Positions 8,896-19,723 of a DNA stretch of 64,000 bases are shown here, one piece after another. Under the pieces are notes generated by a model that did no database searches, was not told the DNA's origin, and saw only the letters and a program-made list of their open reading frames with translations. The translations under genes and the position numbers were made by a program. The first letter of the stretch is position 1; every line of letters begins with the position of its first letter. Source of the stretch: Acidobacteriota bacterium (lineage in GTDB: Bacteria > Acidobacteriota > Terriglobia > Terriglobales > Acidobacteriaceae); assembly GCA_003225005.1 (NCBI GenBank), contig QIAN01000162.1, positions 108,955-172,954 on the forward strand. The letters are read 5' to 3'.

Positions 8896-10824
8896 TTGGC
8901 TAGGAAGATACTGCTCGCCGATGACAGCGTGACCGCCCAGAACATGGGGCGAAAAATTCTCGCGGACGCGGGCTACGAGGTCATTACCGTCAACAACGGC
9001 TCGGCTGCGCTGAAAAAGATCGCGGAGCAGAAGCCCGATCTCATCATCCTGGATGTTTACATGCCTGGCTACAGCGGCCTGGAGGTGTGCCAGCGCCTCA
9101 AGGAAGCCCCCGAAACGGCACGCACCCCGGTCCTGCTGACTGTAGGAAAACTGGAGCCTTTCAAGCCCGAGGAGGCAAAACGAGTACGTGCTGAAGGCTT
9201 TATCGTCAAACCATTTGAAGCCAGCGAATTGCTGAGCGTTCTCTCCAAGCTTGAAGACAAGATCGTGCATAGAGCCGAGCCCTCCAAGCCGGGTCGGTTC
9301 GCGCGGGCAGTTGCGACCGTGGAGCATGCCGATCTTCCCGGCAGCCCACGCTCCGCGGACAAAGAAACTGGATGGGAAAGACGGTTCGCATTCCCATCGA
9401 AGAAATCGAAATCTCCTGAGAACGAAGACGACTCCGAAACTTACAACTCGGTTAAACCGGATTTGCGCGGTGTCATCGAAAAGGACGAGAAGCAAAAAGA
9501 AGAACCATCCAAGCCCGCTCAAGACAAACTGCAGGTTGCGACAGCCCAAGTCCAAGCCAAGTTGGCCGCCGCGGATTTGGAGAAAGCGCATTCAGAGGCC
9601 GACATGACTGCCCTCACCGACGGCGTAGCCAAGACCGAAGGAAAGAGCGAGGCTGTCGAGGAAGCGAAGCCTTCGAGACGGCCTGAGGCAAAGTGGGACG
9701 CTCCCAGCCCGGCTTCGGCTGAGGCGAAGCTAGGTGCGGCGGAATCCAGCCGAGAATCCGCGGGGGCGACCTTTGCCGGGGGCGCCAGCGAAGAAACCGC
9801 CGACGCAGCACCACCGACCCGTGCCGAATACCGGAAAGATTCGCTACCAGCGGCGGGCAGCGACGCCGAGGTAATAGCCGCGATCGCCGCTCTCGAGCCG
9901 GCGAATGGCCAGGCATGGGACACGGCGAGTTCAAGCCACGAAACGGCGAAAGCCGCCGAGGATCTTTCCCCCGTAGCCGCAACGGCGGAGGCATTGACCA
10001 CCGTGACAGGGCCGCGATGGACCGCGGTGCCGGTTGCGACCAATGCGGATGAAGCGACACTTTCGCTCGAGCACGAGATGCACAAGGCGTATGCAGCGTT
10101 CGCGGCCGCCGACGCCGGGCACTCAACCCTAATTTCCTCCGTTCCTGTCGGACCGTCAATCGCGACTCCGAACTCACGAGAAGAAATTGAAACAGCGACG
10201 GCGGCTGAGATGCTGCCGGTAAGTGCGACTGAGACAGCTCTGCCGGTCAATGAAGACGCCCACGAAACGACGGCGCAGGCGGCTCCAGAAATGCCGCAGG
10301 CAGTAGAGTCCCGGCCCGCGACGCAGATCGGGGAAACGGCGCCACCGGACGAATCCGCCGCGCATGCAGTTCCTGAGGCGGAGGACGCTTCCGGCACGAA
10401 TAGGTTCGAATCTGCGTCCGTGCCGGAGCTGGCCTCCGCTGTTGCCGAGCTCGCAGCCGGCTGGAACAATTCTGCGGACAGCGGGACGCATGAGACGGCG
10501 CAGAAGAAAGATTCGGAAATAGCCGCCACCACTGCGGCAGCCTGGGCAAGCTGGCGACAGATTCGCGGAACCGCCGACTCCGGCGCCAGCGAGAATCCGG
10601 AACGGGCGAAGCACTTCGAGGTCGAAAATCCTCCTGCCGCAGAACGCGAATCCGCCGCCATGGCGGTTGCCGCGGGCGCAGAAAAGAGTCCGGAGGAAGG
10701 CTCTGCCGCCGATTCCTCTGCCGAAGCTAAGAACATCGCAAGCCTAGTCGACAGCGTGATGGCCGAGCTGCGCCCAAAGATCATGGCGGAAATCTCCAAA
10801 AAGCTGGCAAGCGAAAAGAAATAA
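8896..10824 (+). CDS. Response regulator receiver protein with a 500-residue low-complexity tail
   Basis: The start is TTG with AGAGGA 6 nt upstream. Residues 1-120 form a CheY-like receiver: acidic pocket ADD near residues 8-10, phospho-acceptor Asp in LIILDVYMPG, Thr in VLLTVGK, and Lys in FIVKPFEASE. From about residue 130 to 610 the protein is Ala/Glu/Ser-rich without a recognisable fold. It ends with a compact conserved-looking helix (VDSVMAELRPKIMAEISKKL). There is no DNA-binding or enzymatic output domain, so it probably acts through protein contacts. High GC and alanine content create long antisense ORFs here, which I regard as spurious. Confidence 0.85.
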   Translation: MARKILLADDSVTAQNMGRKILADAGYEVITVNNGSAALKKIAEQKPDLIILDVYMPGYSGLEVCQRLKEAPETARTPVLLTVGKLEPFKPEEAKRVRAEGFIVKPFEASELLSVLSKLEDKIVHRAEPSKPGRFARAVATVEHADLPGSPRSADKETGWERRFAFPSKKSKSPENEDDSETYNSVKPDLRGVIEKDEKQKEEPSKPAQDKLQVATAQVQAKLAAADLEKAHSEADMTALTDGVAKTEGKSEAVEEAKPSRRPEAKWDAPSPASAEAKLGAAESSRESAGATFAGGASEETADAAPPTRAEYRKDSLPAAGSDAEVIAAIAALEPANGQAWDTASSSHETAKAAEDLSPVAATAEALTTVTGPRWTAVPVATNADEATLSLEHEMHKAYAAFAAADAGHSTLISSVPVGPSIATPNSREEIETATAAEMLPVSATETALPVNEDAHETTAQAAPEMPQAVESRPATQIGETAPPDESAAHAVPEAEDASGTNRFESASVPELASAVAELAAGWNNSADSGTHETAQKKDSEIAATTAAAWASWRQIRGTADSGASENPERAKHFEVENPPAAERESAAMAVAAGAEKSPEEGSAADSSAEAKNIASLVDSVMAELRPKIMAEISKKLASEKK

Positions 10825-10855
10825 AGCGACTGCTGGCTTTCCACAGTGGCTGCAT

Positions 10856-10921
10856 CACCCACCCCCTCTCTCGCTTGACGGGATAGTAAGGACAGGACGG
10901 AAAAACGGCTGCACCCCACCC
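10856..10921 (+). repeat. Dispersed intergenic repeat, copy 1
   Basis: It contains CCTCTCTCGCTTGACGGGAT followed by a GGAAAAACGGCTgCACCC-like block. Related copies lie near 38108 and 53207 in the same orientation. Like them it is intergenic. Confidence 0.55.
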
Positions 10922-11223
10922 ACTACCACAGCTGCCGGAATTGGGGTTGGGCCATTGGTACGTGCATCAATACTCTCCGCAACCGATCACCGAGTTCGTC
11001 ACTTCGGTATGCAAATGGTCGGACCGAACCGGCTTGCTCCCACGGATGAGCACTGACATCCGATCTCAAGGCACAAGTCATGACCCTGGGAAGAAGATTT
11101 GTCTGAATCCTGCATGAACGAGGATTGGCTGTGGAGGAAATGTCGTCAACAGGGTGGGATGACAGCATATCGCCCTCTTATTCATTGCTTGCTTTATGCC
11201 GCTCTTATCGCGCCCCATGCTTT

Positions 11224-13968
11224 TCAGCCAAAGGCTGGTACCGCCTCGCCTCGCAGTTTTTCGGCAACTTTGTCAACCGCCAAAGGTACGCTGAAGTAAT
11301 AGCCTTGAATCTCGTCACACTGATGGGCCCGCAAGAATGACATTTGCGCTTCGTCTTCGACACCTTCGGCAATCACCTTGAGATTCAGGCTTTTGGCCAT
11401 GCTGATGATTGCGGTTGTGATCGCGGCGTCATCAGGATTCACGGCGACATCTCGAACAAACGAACGGTCTATCTTCAGTTTGCTAACCGGAAACCGTTTC
11501 AAATAGCTGAAGCTGGAATAGCCAGTTCCGAAGTCGTCAATCGCCAGCGTCAACCCCATGGCCTTTAATTCTTGAAGAACGGAAAGCGTGACGTCGGCAT
11601 TACCTAGCAGGAGGGTTTCTGTCAGTTCCAGTTCGAGATAGTGAGGGGCGAGACCAGTCTCACGGAGAACTCTTCTAATGAGTTCGCAGAAACCCTGTTG
11701 ACGAAACTGGACCGCTGATACGTTGATCGCTATGGAAACGGCGCGAAGCCCTTCGTCTTGCCATTTACGCGCCTGAGAACAGGCTGTCCTGAGTACCCAT
11801 TCACCGATGGGCACGATTAGGCCGCTGTTCTCAGCAATTCGAATGAACTTATCGGGTGGTACGAGGCCCAATTCCGGATGCTGCCAGCGAAGGAGCGCTT
11901 CCAGTTCGCTGATCTTTCCGGTGGCAATGTCCATTTGCGGTTGGTACACGAGAAAGAGTTCTTTCTTGTCGAGTGCCGAGCGCAATCCGTTCTCTAGGGT
12001 CAATCGCTCCACAGCCTGAGCGTTCATGTCCGCGGTAAAAAACTGAAAGTTGTTCCTTCCACCGTCTTTGGCGCTATACATAGCAGCATCGGCATGCTTG
12101 ATTAAGGTTTCGCTGTCCGCACCGTGTTCTGGGAAGATGCTAATGCCGAGACTGCAACCAATGCTAAGGGAGTGGCCTTGGATGACGAATGTGCTCGTCA
12201 GTGCATCCATAAACCGCTCGGCGGACACTGCGGCGCTGGGGATGTCGTTAACATGGGTGAGCACGATGAGGAATTCGTCTCCCCCTAATCGGGCTACGGT
12301 GTCTTCTTCACGCGCACAGCTTTTAAGCCGTTCTGCAACGTCTTGCAGAAGGAGGTCACCAACCGAATGCCCGAGCGAGTCGTTGATTATTTTGAAGCGG
12401 TCGAGATCAAAAAACAAAAGTGCAACTTTGTGTTTCTGTCGACGAGCAGTGGCGAGCGCCTTTGACAATCGATCGTGCAGAAGAATCCGATTCGGTAGCC
12501 CCGTCAGAGCATCATAGTAGGCCAGGGATTGAACTCGTTCCTCGGCGACCTTGCGCTCGGTGATATCGACGAGCATTCCCTCAACAATACCGGCGATGCC
12601 TGAATCGTCATCGACGAGACTTACATTTAACACCGCCCAGGCGGACTCACCGTTCTTGCGTCGAAACTTCATCTCCTGGTTAGTAACGCTTTTCTCGGAT
12701 TTGAGTTTTGTCAAAAACGCTTCGCGATCGGAGGCCGTGTGATACAAATTGGCGACCGGGACGGCCATGACTTCCTCTGGCGAGTCATAACCAAACATGC
12801 AAGCGGTGGCCTGGTTGCACTCGACGAAGCGGCCTGCAAGCGTGGTGCGAAAGACGCCCGCCAGGTTGCGCTCAAACAGGAGGCGATAGCGTTTCTCCGA
12901 CTCGCGAATGCCCTGTTCCGCCCGCTTTCGCTCGGTGACCACTGCTCCCAGGCAAAGACCCGTCAGTCCTAGCGCTGACATGGCGAGTTGCAGCTTGGGG
13001 AAAGACCCACTTTGCGCCTGAGTGATCCAGGCTGCGAACGTCATTCCGCTGCTAATAGCGAATGTGGCCAGGATCGCTCCTGGTAGGCCACGCCGAACGG
13101 CAATCCAGATGACCGGGACAAATAGTAGATAAAGAGGTTGATAGGGAATCGCCGGCGCATAACCGAAGACAAACCAGATGGCAAATACAACAAATCCGGA
13201 TTGTGCCGTCAGTTCGAGGATCTTAGTTGACGAAGCGCGAGCGCGCCAAGCCGGGGATAGGTGAGATTCACTTCCCAATCGCAACCAGCGACCCACCAGC
13301 GGAGCTACGTATACCAGCAAGAAAGGCGTGAAGGTGATGATCGCAAGTGCGTCGGTGGCCCACCAATCTGCCGCCGTCCTGAGAGCATCGGATCGGCTGA
13401 TCAGGCCGTCTCCCAAGAGACTCAGCACTCCGAACAGAGCGCTGAGGATCGCCGCGCCGAGCGAAATTACGATGTAGCGTCCGACGTCGCGCAGAGTGCC
13501 GAGTTTGGGATCGATGCGCCAGCGCCGTCGCAATATTGCCGCAGCGCCCAAGTAGCCGAGATATATCGCAATCGACCCCGGCAGTCCGCACCACGAGAAA
13601 ATCGGCCGGTGGTAGTTCACTAAGGCTGCGACCACGCTGGAGATGAACACCGCGGGCACATAGCGGATGCCTCCACCCAAAAGCAAAGCCAGAGTCAGCC
13701 CGACCGGCAGATACGAAGGGGGCGCCCCCTCCCACCCCAGAGATGCTGTCGATGACCCGTCCAAGATCAGGAATGCGGCTCCGAAGAGTACCCCCAGCAG
13801 CAATTGTCTGTAGGCCAAAGCTCCAGGCCAGTCGTGCCCGAGACTGGAGGTCGCGCTGGGCAATGATTGGTCCACTTTAGAGACGTATTCGGTTCGATAC
13901 AAAGATGCCGGTTTGTCATAGTGGTCATCCTCGCCAGGTTTGTATGACGGTCCGGTGTTCAAGGTCAT
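11224..13968 (-). CDS. MASE1-PAS-GGDEF-EAL c-di-GMP signalling protein
   Basis: The 914-residue inner-membrane protein has four parts. An N-terminal MASE1-type membrane sensor covers residues ~45-320 and has about eight helices. A PAS domain covers ~350-470 (FERNLAGVFRTTLAGRFVECN). A diguanylate cyclase domain follows with intact ARLGGDEFLIVL. The C-terminal EAL phosphodiesterase has ELEALLRWQHP and the DDFGTGYSS loop. Both catalytic signatures look intact, so it may make or degrade c-di-GMP depending on its input. The ligand sensed by MASE1 is unknown. It is a single gene with about 400 bp of non-coding DNA on the far side. Confidence 0.93.
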   Translation of the reverse strand: MTLNTGPSYKPGEDDHYDKPASLYRTEYVSKVDQSLPSATSSLGHDWPGALAYRQLLLGVLFGAAFLILDGSSTASLGWEGAPPSYLPVGLTLALLLGGGIRYVPAVFISSVVAALVNYHRPIFSWCGLPGSIAIYLGYLGAAAILRRRWRIDPKLGTLRDVGRYIVISLGAAILSALFGVLSLLGDGLISRSDALRTAADWWATDALAIITFTPFLLVYVAPLVGRWLRLGSESHLSPAWRARASSTKILELTAQSGFVVFAIWFVFGYAPAIPYQPLYLLFVPVIWIAVRRGLPGAILATFAISSGMTFAAWITQAQSGSFPKLQLAMSALGLTGLCLGAVVTERKRAEQGIRESEKRYRLLFERNLAGVFRTTLAGRFVECNQATACMFGYDSPEEVMAVPVANLYHTASDREAFLTKLKSEKSVTNQEMKFRRKNGESAWAVLNVSLVDDDSGIAGIVEGMLVDITERKVAEERVQSLAYYDALTGLPNRILLHDRLSKALATARRQKHKVALLFFDLDRFKIINDSLGHSVGDLLLQDVAERLKSCAREEDTVARLGGDEFLIVLTHVNDIPSAAVSAERFMDALTSTFVIQGHSLSIGCSLGISIFPEHGADSETLIKHADAAMYSAKDGGRNNFQFFTADMNAQAVERLTLENGLRSALDKKELFLVYQPQMDIATGKISELEALLRWQHPELGLVPPDKFIRIAENSGLIVPIGEWVLRTACSQARKWQDEGLRAVSIAINVSAVQFRQQGFCELIRRVLRETGLAPHYLELELTETLLLGNADVTLSVLQELKAMGLTLAIDDFGTGYSSFSYLKRFPVSKLKIDRSFVRDVAVNPDDAAITTAIISMAKSLNLKVIAEGVEDEAQMSFLRAHQCDEIQGYYFSVPLAVDKVAEKLRGEAVPAFG

Positions 13969-15125
13969 AGCACCTCACGTTGTACTTGCCACTTGACGGC
14001 AGGCTGCATCCGATGTGATTGGTTCCCAGCGCTGCCAAGAACTCCTGCGCAACTAACACTCGGTACCCGGTTGTTCATCGGTAAAGGACGCTCGACTCTA
14101 GTTCCGGTTTAGTTCCAACCTGCACAAGGAGAAGCAATCGGAACACGAGTAACCCGAGCCACGGTCCAGAAGATGATGGCCGGATGGCTTTTCTAGAAAT
14201 AATCAACAAACTGACCACCATTCACACTGAGAAGAAAGCCCTGCTGCACTTCAGCGAACGTAATCGTGCTGGCAGAAAGAGACCCAATGATCGGTGCTCG
14301 GCCGAGCACTGCGGCACAAGGGATTGACTGCGTTGCAGCCTTGACTAGCAAGGCGATCAAAAGCGCGCTGAGAGGTCGCAAGAAAGCGCCGATGGCTTTT
14401 CCCGTAGGTGTATACATATCCAAATCCTACGTCCGGTTGCTAGCCAGTGCCGTTCATTGAAGGCTCATCGGGTCAGCAACCAATGCCCATGGTTTCGGTA
14501 GCCGCGTGGTCCACCCACCTTGCGACGATGAAGCGAGTTAGAGAGGTTCTTTCGTTTTGCGTTTTGACGCATTACTGCTGGTGCTCGTCGTGCCGTGGGT
14601 GAGGCGACCAAAAACATGCTCGATGCTGCAAAGATTGGACGCCAAACCGCGAACGGTCCTGAAGCCCGGAGCGAAGCGAGCGAAGACTCAACGCAAGAAC
14701 GCTCTCGCTCAGCATTCTTGGACGCCGTCGGATCAGCCTGCATGACTGACTGAGAAATCAAGCCGTTCAACTTCGCTGGGCATCTCACCTAGCAAAAAAT
14801 ACTATCCGGCTAATACATCTGTCATGACCCGAGCAGCGGTTTCGCTCTCGTGGCTTCTCGTAAGATCCCTACAACGGCTCGGCTTGGCATCCTACCGCTT
14901 ACGACTAGCCACCTACAGTAATCGACAGCATTTCCTTGATTACCGAAGTAAGTCCTGCGGTTCGGTTCTGCTCACAGCCTGCGCGAGAAGTCCGATGACA
15001 ATAAGAAAGGCGGAACTGGCGGAGAAGAGCGTCTTGTCAAGGCTCCACCACCCCAAGATCGTTACAGCAGAACATTCTTCGAAAGTCGAATGGTATGAAG
15101 AGGGAACAAAAGAAGGAAGTGAAGC
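13969..15125. other. Long gene-poor stretch
   Basis: I see no full gene in these 1.16 kb. ORFs at 14465-14788 and 14824-15174 have no recognisable product and unconvincing composition. One short fossil (14193-14423) is listed separately. Confidence 0.5.
14193..14423 (-). pseudogene. N-terminal relic of a secreted IPT/Ig-like protein
   Basis: The 76-residue ORF has a hydrophobic signal-like segment (FLRPLSALLIALLVKAATQS). It is followed by PIIGSLSASTITFAEVQQGF and LSVNGGQF, which resemble the start of an IPT/TIG or Ig-like repeat. It then stops after a few residues where such proteins normally run for hundreds. The call rests on a short resemblance. Confidence 0.35.
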
Positions 15126-15250
15126 GTGCGTTACAACCGGACGGCAATTATACTGTTATTCCTCGCAAGCCTGAGCCATGCCCAAGACGCCACCCCGTCT
15201 GAACGAGAGACGATTCAACAGCTGGTTCAGCAGGTGACGGTACCAGCGAG
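15126..15250 (+). pseudogene. Porin-like N-terminal relic
   Basis: A GTG start with GGAAG upstream opens a clean signal peptide (RYNRTAIILLFLASLSHAQ) and the coiled-coil lead-in SERETIQQLVQQV. This is common at the start of acidobacterial outer-membrane porins or beta-barrel proteins. Homology-like sequence ends by about 15250, where the minus-strand gene at 15299 approaches. Confidence 0.45.
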
Positions 15251-15298
15251 AACGAAGACCGCTGCGATAAACGTGCTGAGGATTCGCCAGCACATTGT

Positions 15299-15553
15299 TC
15301 ACCTCGGCACTTTGCGAAATTCATTCACCGCTAGCACCTCGCTAGTGTGATCGGGATGTTCTCGCTTGAGCCGTTCTTGGAGTGTCGCTACGTTATCCTC
15401 AGGATTCGAGGGTCTGTAGCCGTACATTTCATAAGTACATTCGCAACCAGCTAACGGACATGGCACGCGCTCTGGCTTGAGAGCATTACGCTGCCGGATT
15501 TCTTCTTGAAACTTCTTCTTGCCGACCACATCCGTTCTGTAAGCTTTTGCCAT
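15299..15553 (-). CDS. Small Cys/His protein with zinc-finger-like motif
   Basis: The predicted 84-residue protein is basic at its N-terminus (MAKAYRTDVVGKKKFQEEI). It then shows CPLAGCECTYEMYG followed by LKREHPDH, a C-x4-C-x...-H-x3-H arrangement like a C2H2 finger. The start at 15553 has a purine-rich GGGGGCAG upstream. The frame remains open to 15712 but would overlap the esterase gene. No function is known to me; DNA or RNA binding is possible. Confidence 0.5.
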   Translation of the reverse strand: MAKAYRTDVVGKKKFQEEIRQRNALKPERVPCPLAGCECTYEMYGYRPSNPEDNVATLQERLKREHPDHTSEVLAVNEFRKVPR

Positions 15554-15657
15554 CTGCCCCCACTTGCCACAATTATAGGCTCTCCTGACACATTCGTAAG
15601 AACGATATAGAAATCCTGAGGTTTGGACCGGTCGACTGTTGATACGTCGCGGAGCAA

Positions 15658-16593
15658 CTATTCCGAGGTTATCCCGATCGTCTCTAGCCACCTCTCCACC
15701 AACTGAGGCCATTCCGTGATTGGAGACTTTGTGCGCCGCAGTCCGAAGCCATGCCCGCCGTGTGAGTACAAATGCATCTCCACTGGAACTCCCACGTTCT
15801 TCAGCGCAGCATAGTAAACCAGCGAGTTCTTCACTGTGTCGATCGGGTCATCCTCAGCCTGCAGCAAAAACATAGGCGGCGTCTGACTCGTGACCGGAAC
15901 ATACGGATTCAACTCGAACTGTTTCAACGTATTCTCCAGCATGTGTCCCGGATAAAGAGCCACGCCGAAATCCGGGCGGCAGCTTTCTTTGTCGGCCGCA
16001 TCGACAGCCCGGTACAAACGCTGCTTGAAGTGCGTGCTCACTGCTGCCACGAGATGCCCGCCTGCCGAAAACCCTAGCACGCCAATCTTGTGCGGATCGA
16101 TTCCCCACTCCGCAGCGTGGAATCGCACCAGTCCCACCGTTCGCTGCGCATCCTCTAATGCGACGGGTGATTTGGGGTACGCGCCCGACCTTGGAGACAG
16201 ATGCTCGCCCGGTACGCGATACTTCAACAGCACACATGTGATTCCCTTGGACGACAGCCAGTCACAGACCTCCGTGCCCTCAAGATCCATATACAGAACC
16301 CAATACCCACCCCCCGGAAACACGACTACCGCAGCGCCCGTATTCTTTCCCTTCGGCGAATAGACCGTCATCGTGGGCCGCGAGACTCTGCCAACGACGG
16401 TAGCCGGAGGGTCGCCCGGGTTCTGCACCGTCGCCGTGCCCTCTGGCCCCGCGATAGGCACTGCATCCGGCGCCTTGCCAGGCCATATTGGCACTTGCGT
16501 ATGTCCCGGCGATGGCTGCCAGTCGGGCGTCTGCGGGCGCAGAACGGCAAATCCAGAGACAACACAGAAAGCAAGGATCAAAGGCTTTATCAC
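15658..16593 (-). CDS. Secreted alpha/beta-hydrolase, acetylxylan-esterase-like
   Basis: The 311-residue protein has an N-terminal signal (MIKPLILAFCVVSGFAVL). The core shows the oxyanion motif VVVFPGGGYW, nucleophile motif GFSAGG, an acid candidate in LLQAEDDPIDT and a catalytic His in YSHGGHGFG. This pattern fits BD-FAE/Aes-type carbohydrate esterases that deacetylate plant polysaccharides in the periplasm or outside the cell. Length is typical. It is convergent with the broken porin side and divergent from the TonB receptor relic downstream. Confidence 0.85.
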   Translation of the reverse strand: MIKPLILAFCVVSGFAVLRPQTPDWQPSPGHTQVPIWPGKAPDAVPIAGPEGTATVQNPGDPPATVVGRVSRPTMTVYSPKGKNTGAAVVVFPGGGYWVLYMDLEGTEVCDWLSSKGITCVLLKYRVPGEHLSPRSGAYPKSPVALEDAQRTVGLVRFHAAEWGIDPHKIGVLGFSAGGHLVAAVSTHFKQRLYRAVDAADKESCRPDFGVALYPGHMLENTLKQFELNPYVPVTSQTPPMFLLQAEDDPIDTVKNSLVYYAALKNVGVPVEMHLYSHGGHGFGLRRTKSPITEWPQLVERWLETIGITSE

Positions 16594-16649
16594 AATTTAC
16601 CTCGTTTGTAACCCGTGATTGCTTAGGGCAGCAGTCTAGAGGGCGGTAG

Positions 16650-19621
16650 GCTTCTTGCGATGTGCAGCTTCACGTGCAGGACAGTGCGGGGATCAACTTC
16701 TCGCTCCAGGTTGGTTCCGTTACGCAGAGCGTGACAGTGACCGGTGGTGCGCCGCTTGTGAATACCCAAGATGCGGCGGTGAGCATGGTCGTGGATCGCA
16801 AGTATGTCGAGAACATGCCGCTGAACGGGCGGAGCTTTCAGGATTTGATTCTACTCACGCCTGGAATAGTCACAACGAGTCCACAAGCTGGCGCGTTCAA
16901 TGGGAATAGCGGGGAATTCAGCGTAAACGGACAGCGCACGGAGTCGAACTAGATTCCGTAGACGGCGTTAGTGCAAACGTGGGTGCCTCTCCTGGGGCCC
17001 TACCAAACATTCCGACACCTGGGGTGAGCGGTTCTCTGGCCACATCTACGGCCGTTGGAACGACACAAGGCCTGGTTTCGGTCGACGCCCTCGAGGAATT
17101 CCGCGTTCAGAGTTCTACGTACTCAGCGGAACATGGTCGAAATCCAGGCGGGCAATTCTCCTTCGTCACGCGTTCTGGCACGAACCAATGGCATGGCGCC
17201 GCGTTCGACTACCTCCGCAACGACTTCGTCGATGCCAACGATTGGTTCAACACCTATCTTAAGCAGCCCGAGCCACCGTTGCGCCAGAACGACTTTGGCG
17301 GAACACTTGGCGGTCCGATTGAGATTCCTAGGCTGTTTAACGGAAAAGACAGGACGTTCTTCTTTTTTTCCTACGAAGGGTTGCGCTTGCTTCAGCCGCA
17401 AGCTGCTTCTCTCAGCTTTGTTCCAACAGCAGCGTTGCGGCAGGCGGCAGCCACGGCCCTCCAGCCCGTTCTCAACGCGTTTCCAAAGGTCAATTGCACG
17501 ACCTCCACGCCCAGCTGTGTCAGTGACTTTGGGAATGGAGTGGGAGAGTTTGCAGGGTCGTGGTCGAACCCAAGCCAAATTGACTCTGAGAGCGTGCGTT
17601 TTGACCATTCTATAGGTCAGAAGCTCAGATTCTTCTTTCGGTTTGGGAATACGAGCTCGTTTTCAGACACGCGTCCAAGCGGCGCGTTGGGAGTTCCTTC
17701 AGAGGTTTTCTCGATCGCTTTCACAACCCGAACCTATACGTTTGGGATGTCAAATCCGCTTTCCAGTCGTCTCGGAAATGAATTCCGCTTGAATTATTCG
17801 TCGAACGACGCAACGAGTTTCATCGCGCTCGACAGTTTCGGCGGCGCACAAGCCGTTGACGTGGAGAGGCTACAGGGTGTCAGTAGCCCTGCTTCTTCGG
17901 TAGCACTTTTTCTGTTTTTCGATCCAGCGCACGTCCCGCTGATCGCGCAGAACAAAATGGCCAATTCGCAGACGCAGTGGAATTTCGTGGACTCGTTGAG
18001 CTTCTCCAGCGGTCGCCACCAATTTAAGTTTGGTTTTGACTACCGTCGACTGAGTCCAGTCCTTAGCGCCACAAGTCCGTCGCTTCAATATTTTTATATA
18101 AGTACCTCATCGGTACAGTCGAATAGCGTGGACTTTGGCTCGGCGGGCAATGCCGTGCCTGCTTACCCGCTCTACACGAATTTCTCAGCTTTTGGGCAAG
18201 ACGAATGGCATCTAGCGCCTCGGCTGACTCTATCCTTGGGATTGAGGTGGGAAGTGAATCCTGCTCCCGGTTCCGTGAAAGGAAATATACCGTACACGCT
18301 TCAAGGCGATTTCGGCAACCCTGCGTCTCTCTCACTGGCGCCGCAGGGTACACGTCTATGGCACACCACTTGGTACAACTTCGCGCCGCGGTTGGGTGTA
18401 GCTTATGTGCTCCGAGATCAATCGGGATGGGAGACGGTTGTGCGGGGGGGAGGCGGAGTATTCTTTGACACAGGTCAACAAGCTGGTTCGCAGGGTTATG
18501 CCGGAGTTGGTTTCTCTGCGTCGCAATCCTTCGGTACTTTCGCTGGCAGCCCAGCTAGCTTTCCAGCTACGCAGTTTGTTCCCGCGGTGAGCCCGCCCAT
18601 GCCGCCGTACAATACGCCCGTATATGCCTTCCCCTCTCATTTACAGCTTCCTTATACCCTGCAATGGAACGCCAGCGTCCAACAGAGTCTGAGGAAGTCG
18701 CAGGCCTTGACCCTTTCCTACGTTGGGGCGAACGGCAGAAGGCTCCTCGAGCAAAACATTGCCATCGTTTCCCCTAATTTTTCTCAAAACGGCATCTTTT
18801 TTGTTCAGAACGGTCTGACATCAAACTATCACGCTTTGCAAACTCAGTATCAGAGGCGGCTTGTACAAGGTCTACAGGCTCTCGCCTCGTACACGTGGTC
18901 GCATTCGATTGACTACGGTTCTTTGAATGCTGCGGCTCCACCGAGCACATCATTCACATATGTCCGCGGGAATTCCGACTTTGACGTTCGGCACAATTTC
19001 GCCGCCGCTGTGTCGTATGACCTTCCGAATCCGCGGCACGGCAAGTTCGCGGATGCGCTGCTGCACCACTGGGGCATCGATGACCGCTTCACCGCTCGAA
19101 CTGCGTTTCCTGTCAATCTGGCGGGGCGCCCCTTCCTTGACCCGGTTACGATGAAGGCGATCCCAAGCCAATTGAATATCGTTCCCGGACAGCCCATCTA
19201 TGTGTATGGTTCGGAGTGCGCGGCAGTCTATGCCAACGGGCTTGGTTGCCCTGGAGGGCGCGCGATAAATCCGGCTGCCTTCAGCCCCCCGCCTTCGGGG
19301 ACGGCAGGTGATGCGCCGCGAAACTTCGCGCGGGGCTTCGGGGCTGTGCAAATGGACTTAGCTGTTCGGCGGGAATTTCCCATATTCGAAAGACTTAGGT
19401 TGCAATTTCGAGCCGAGGCATTCAATGTTTTCAATCATCCGAACTTCGGTTTGTTCAATACGACTTATTGTTCGCCCAACCCTTCGTCTCCCAACTTCTC
19501 ACCAGGTTGTACATTCGGCCAAGCGTCAGCGACACTGGCTCAAAGTCTCGGTGTGCTTAGTCCGCTCTACCAAGCAGGTGGGCCGCGTTCGATGCAGTTT
19601 GCTTTGAAATTGGCCTTCTAG
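16650..19621 (+). pseudogene. Oar-like TonB-dependent receptor, 5'-truncated and frameshifted
   Basis: The reading frame enters mid-protein (LQVGSVTQSVTVTGG), lacking the signal peptide and the carboxypeptidase-regulatory domain normal for this family. It reads the plug region (VENMPLNGRSFQDLILLTPG) to NGQRTESN and then hits two stops. One base missing near 16950 explains this: the next frame resumes VDGVSANVGASPG and runs uninterrupted through a beta-barrel of about 880 residues ending MQFALKLAF. An in-frame stop at 16647 marks the upstream truncation. Such receptors import large ligands through the outer membrane; this one is unlikely to work as read. Confidence 0.8.
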
Positions 19622-19723
19622 GCGTAGGCGCCGGCTGATTCCTCTATCTGGCCATGCTACAAAACGAGGATGGGTCACGGGCTCCTTGCGTGATCCTCTG
19701 AGCGTCGAGAAAGGGATCGGGCC

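Noticed and set aside
9519..10919. A 466-codon minus-strand ORF opposite the response regulator tail
   Set aside because: It is an Ala/Ser-rich mirror of a high-GC low-complexity gene with no domain and no ribosome site; the plus-strand gene has a clear receiver domain.
14465..14788. ORFs at 14465-14788 and 14824-15174 as genes
   Set aside because: No start signals, no recognisable motifs and atypical composition.
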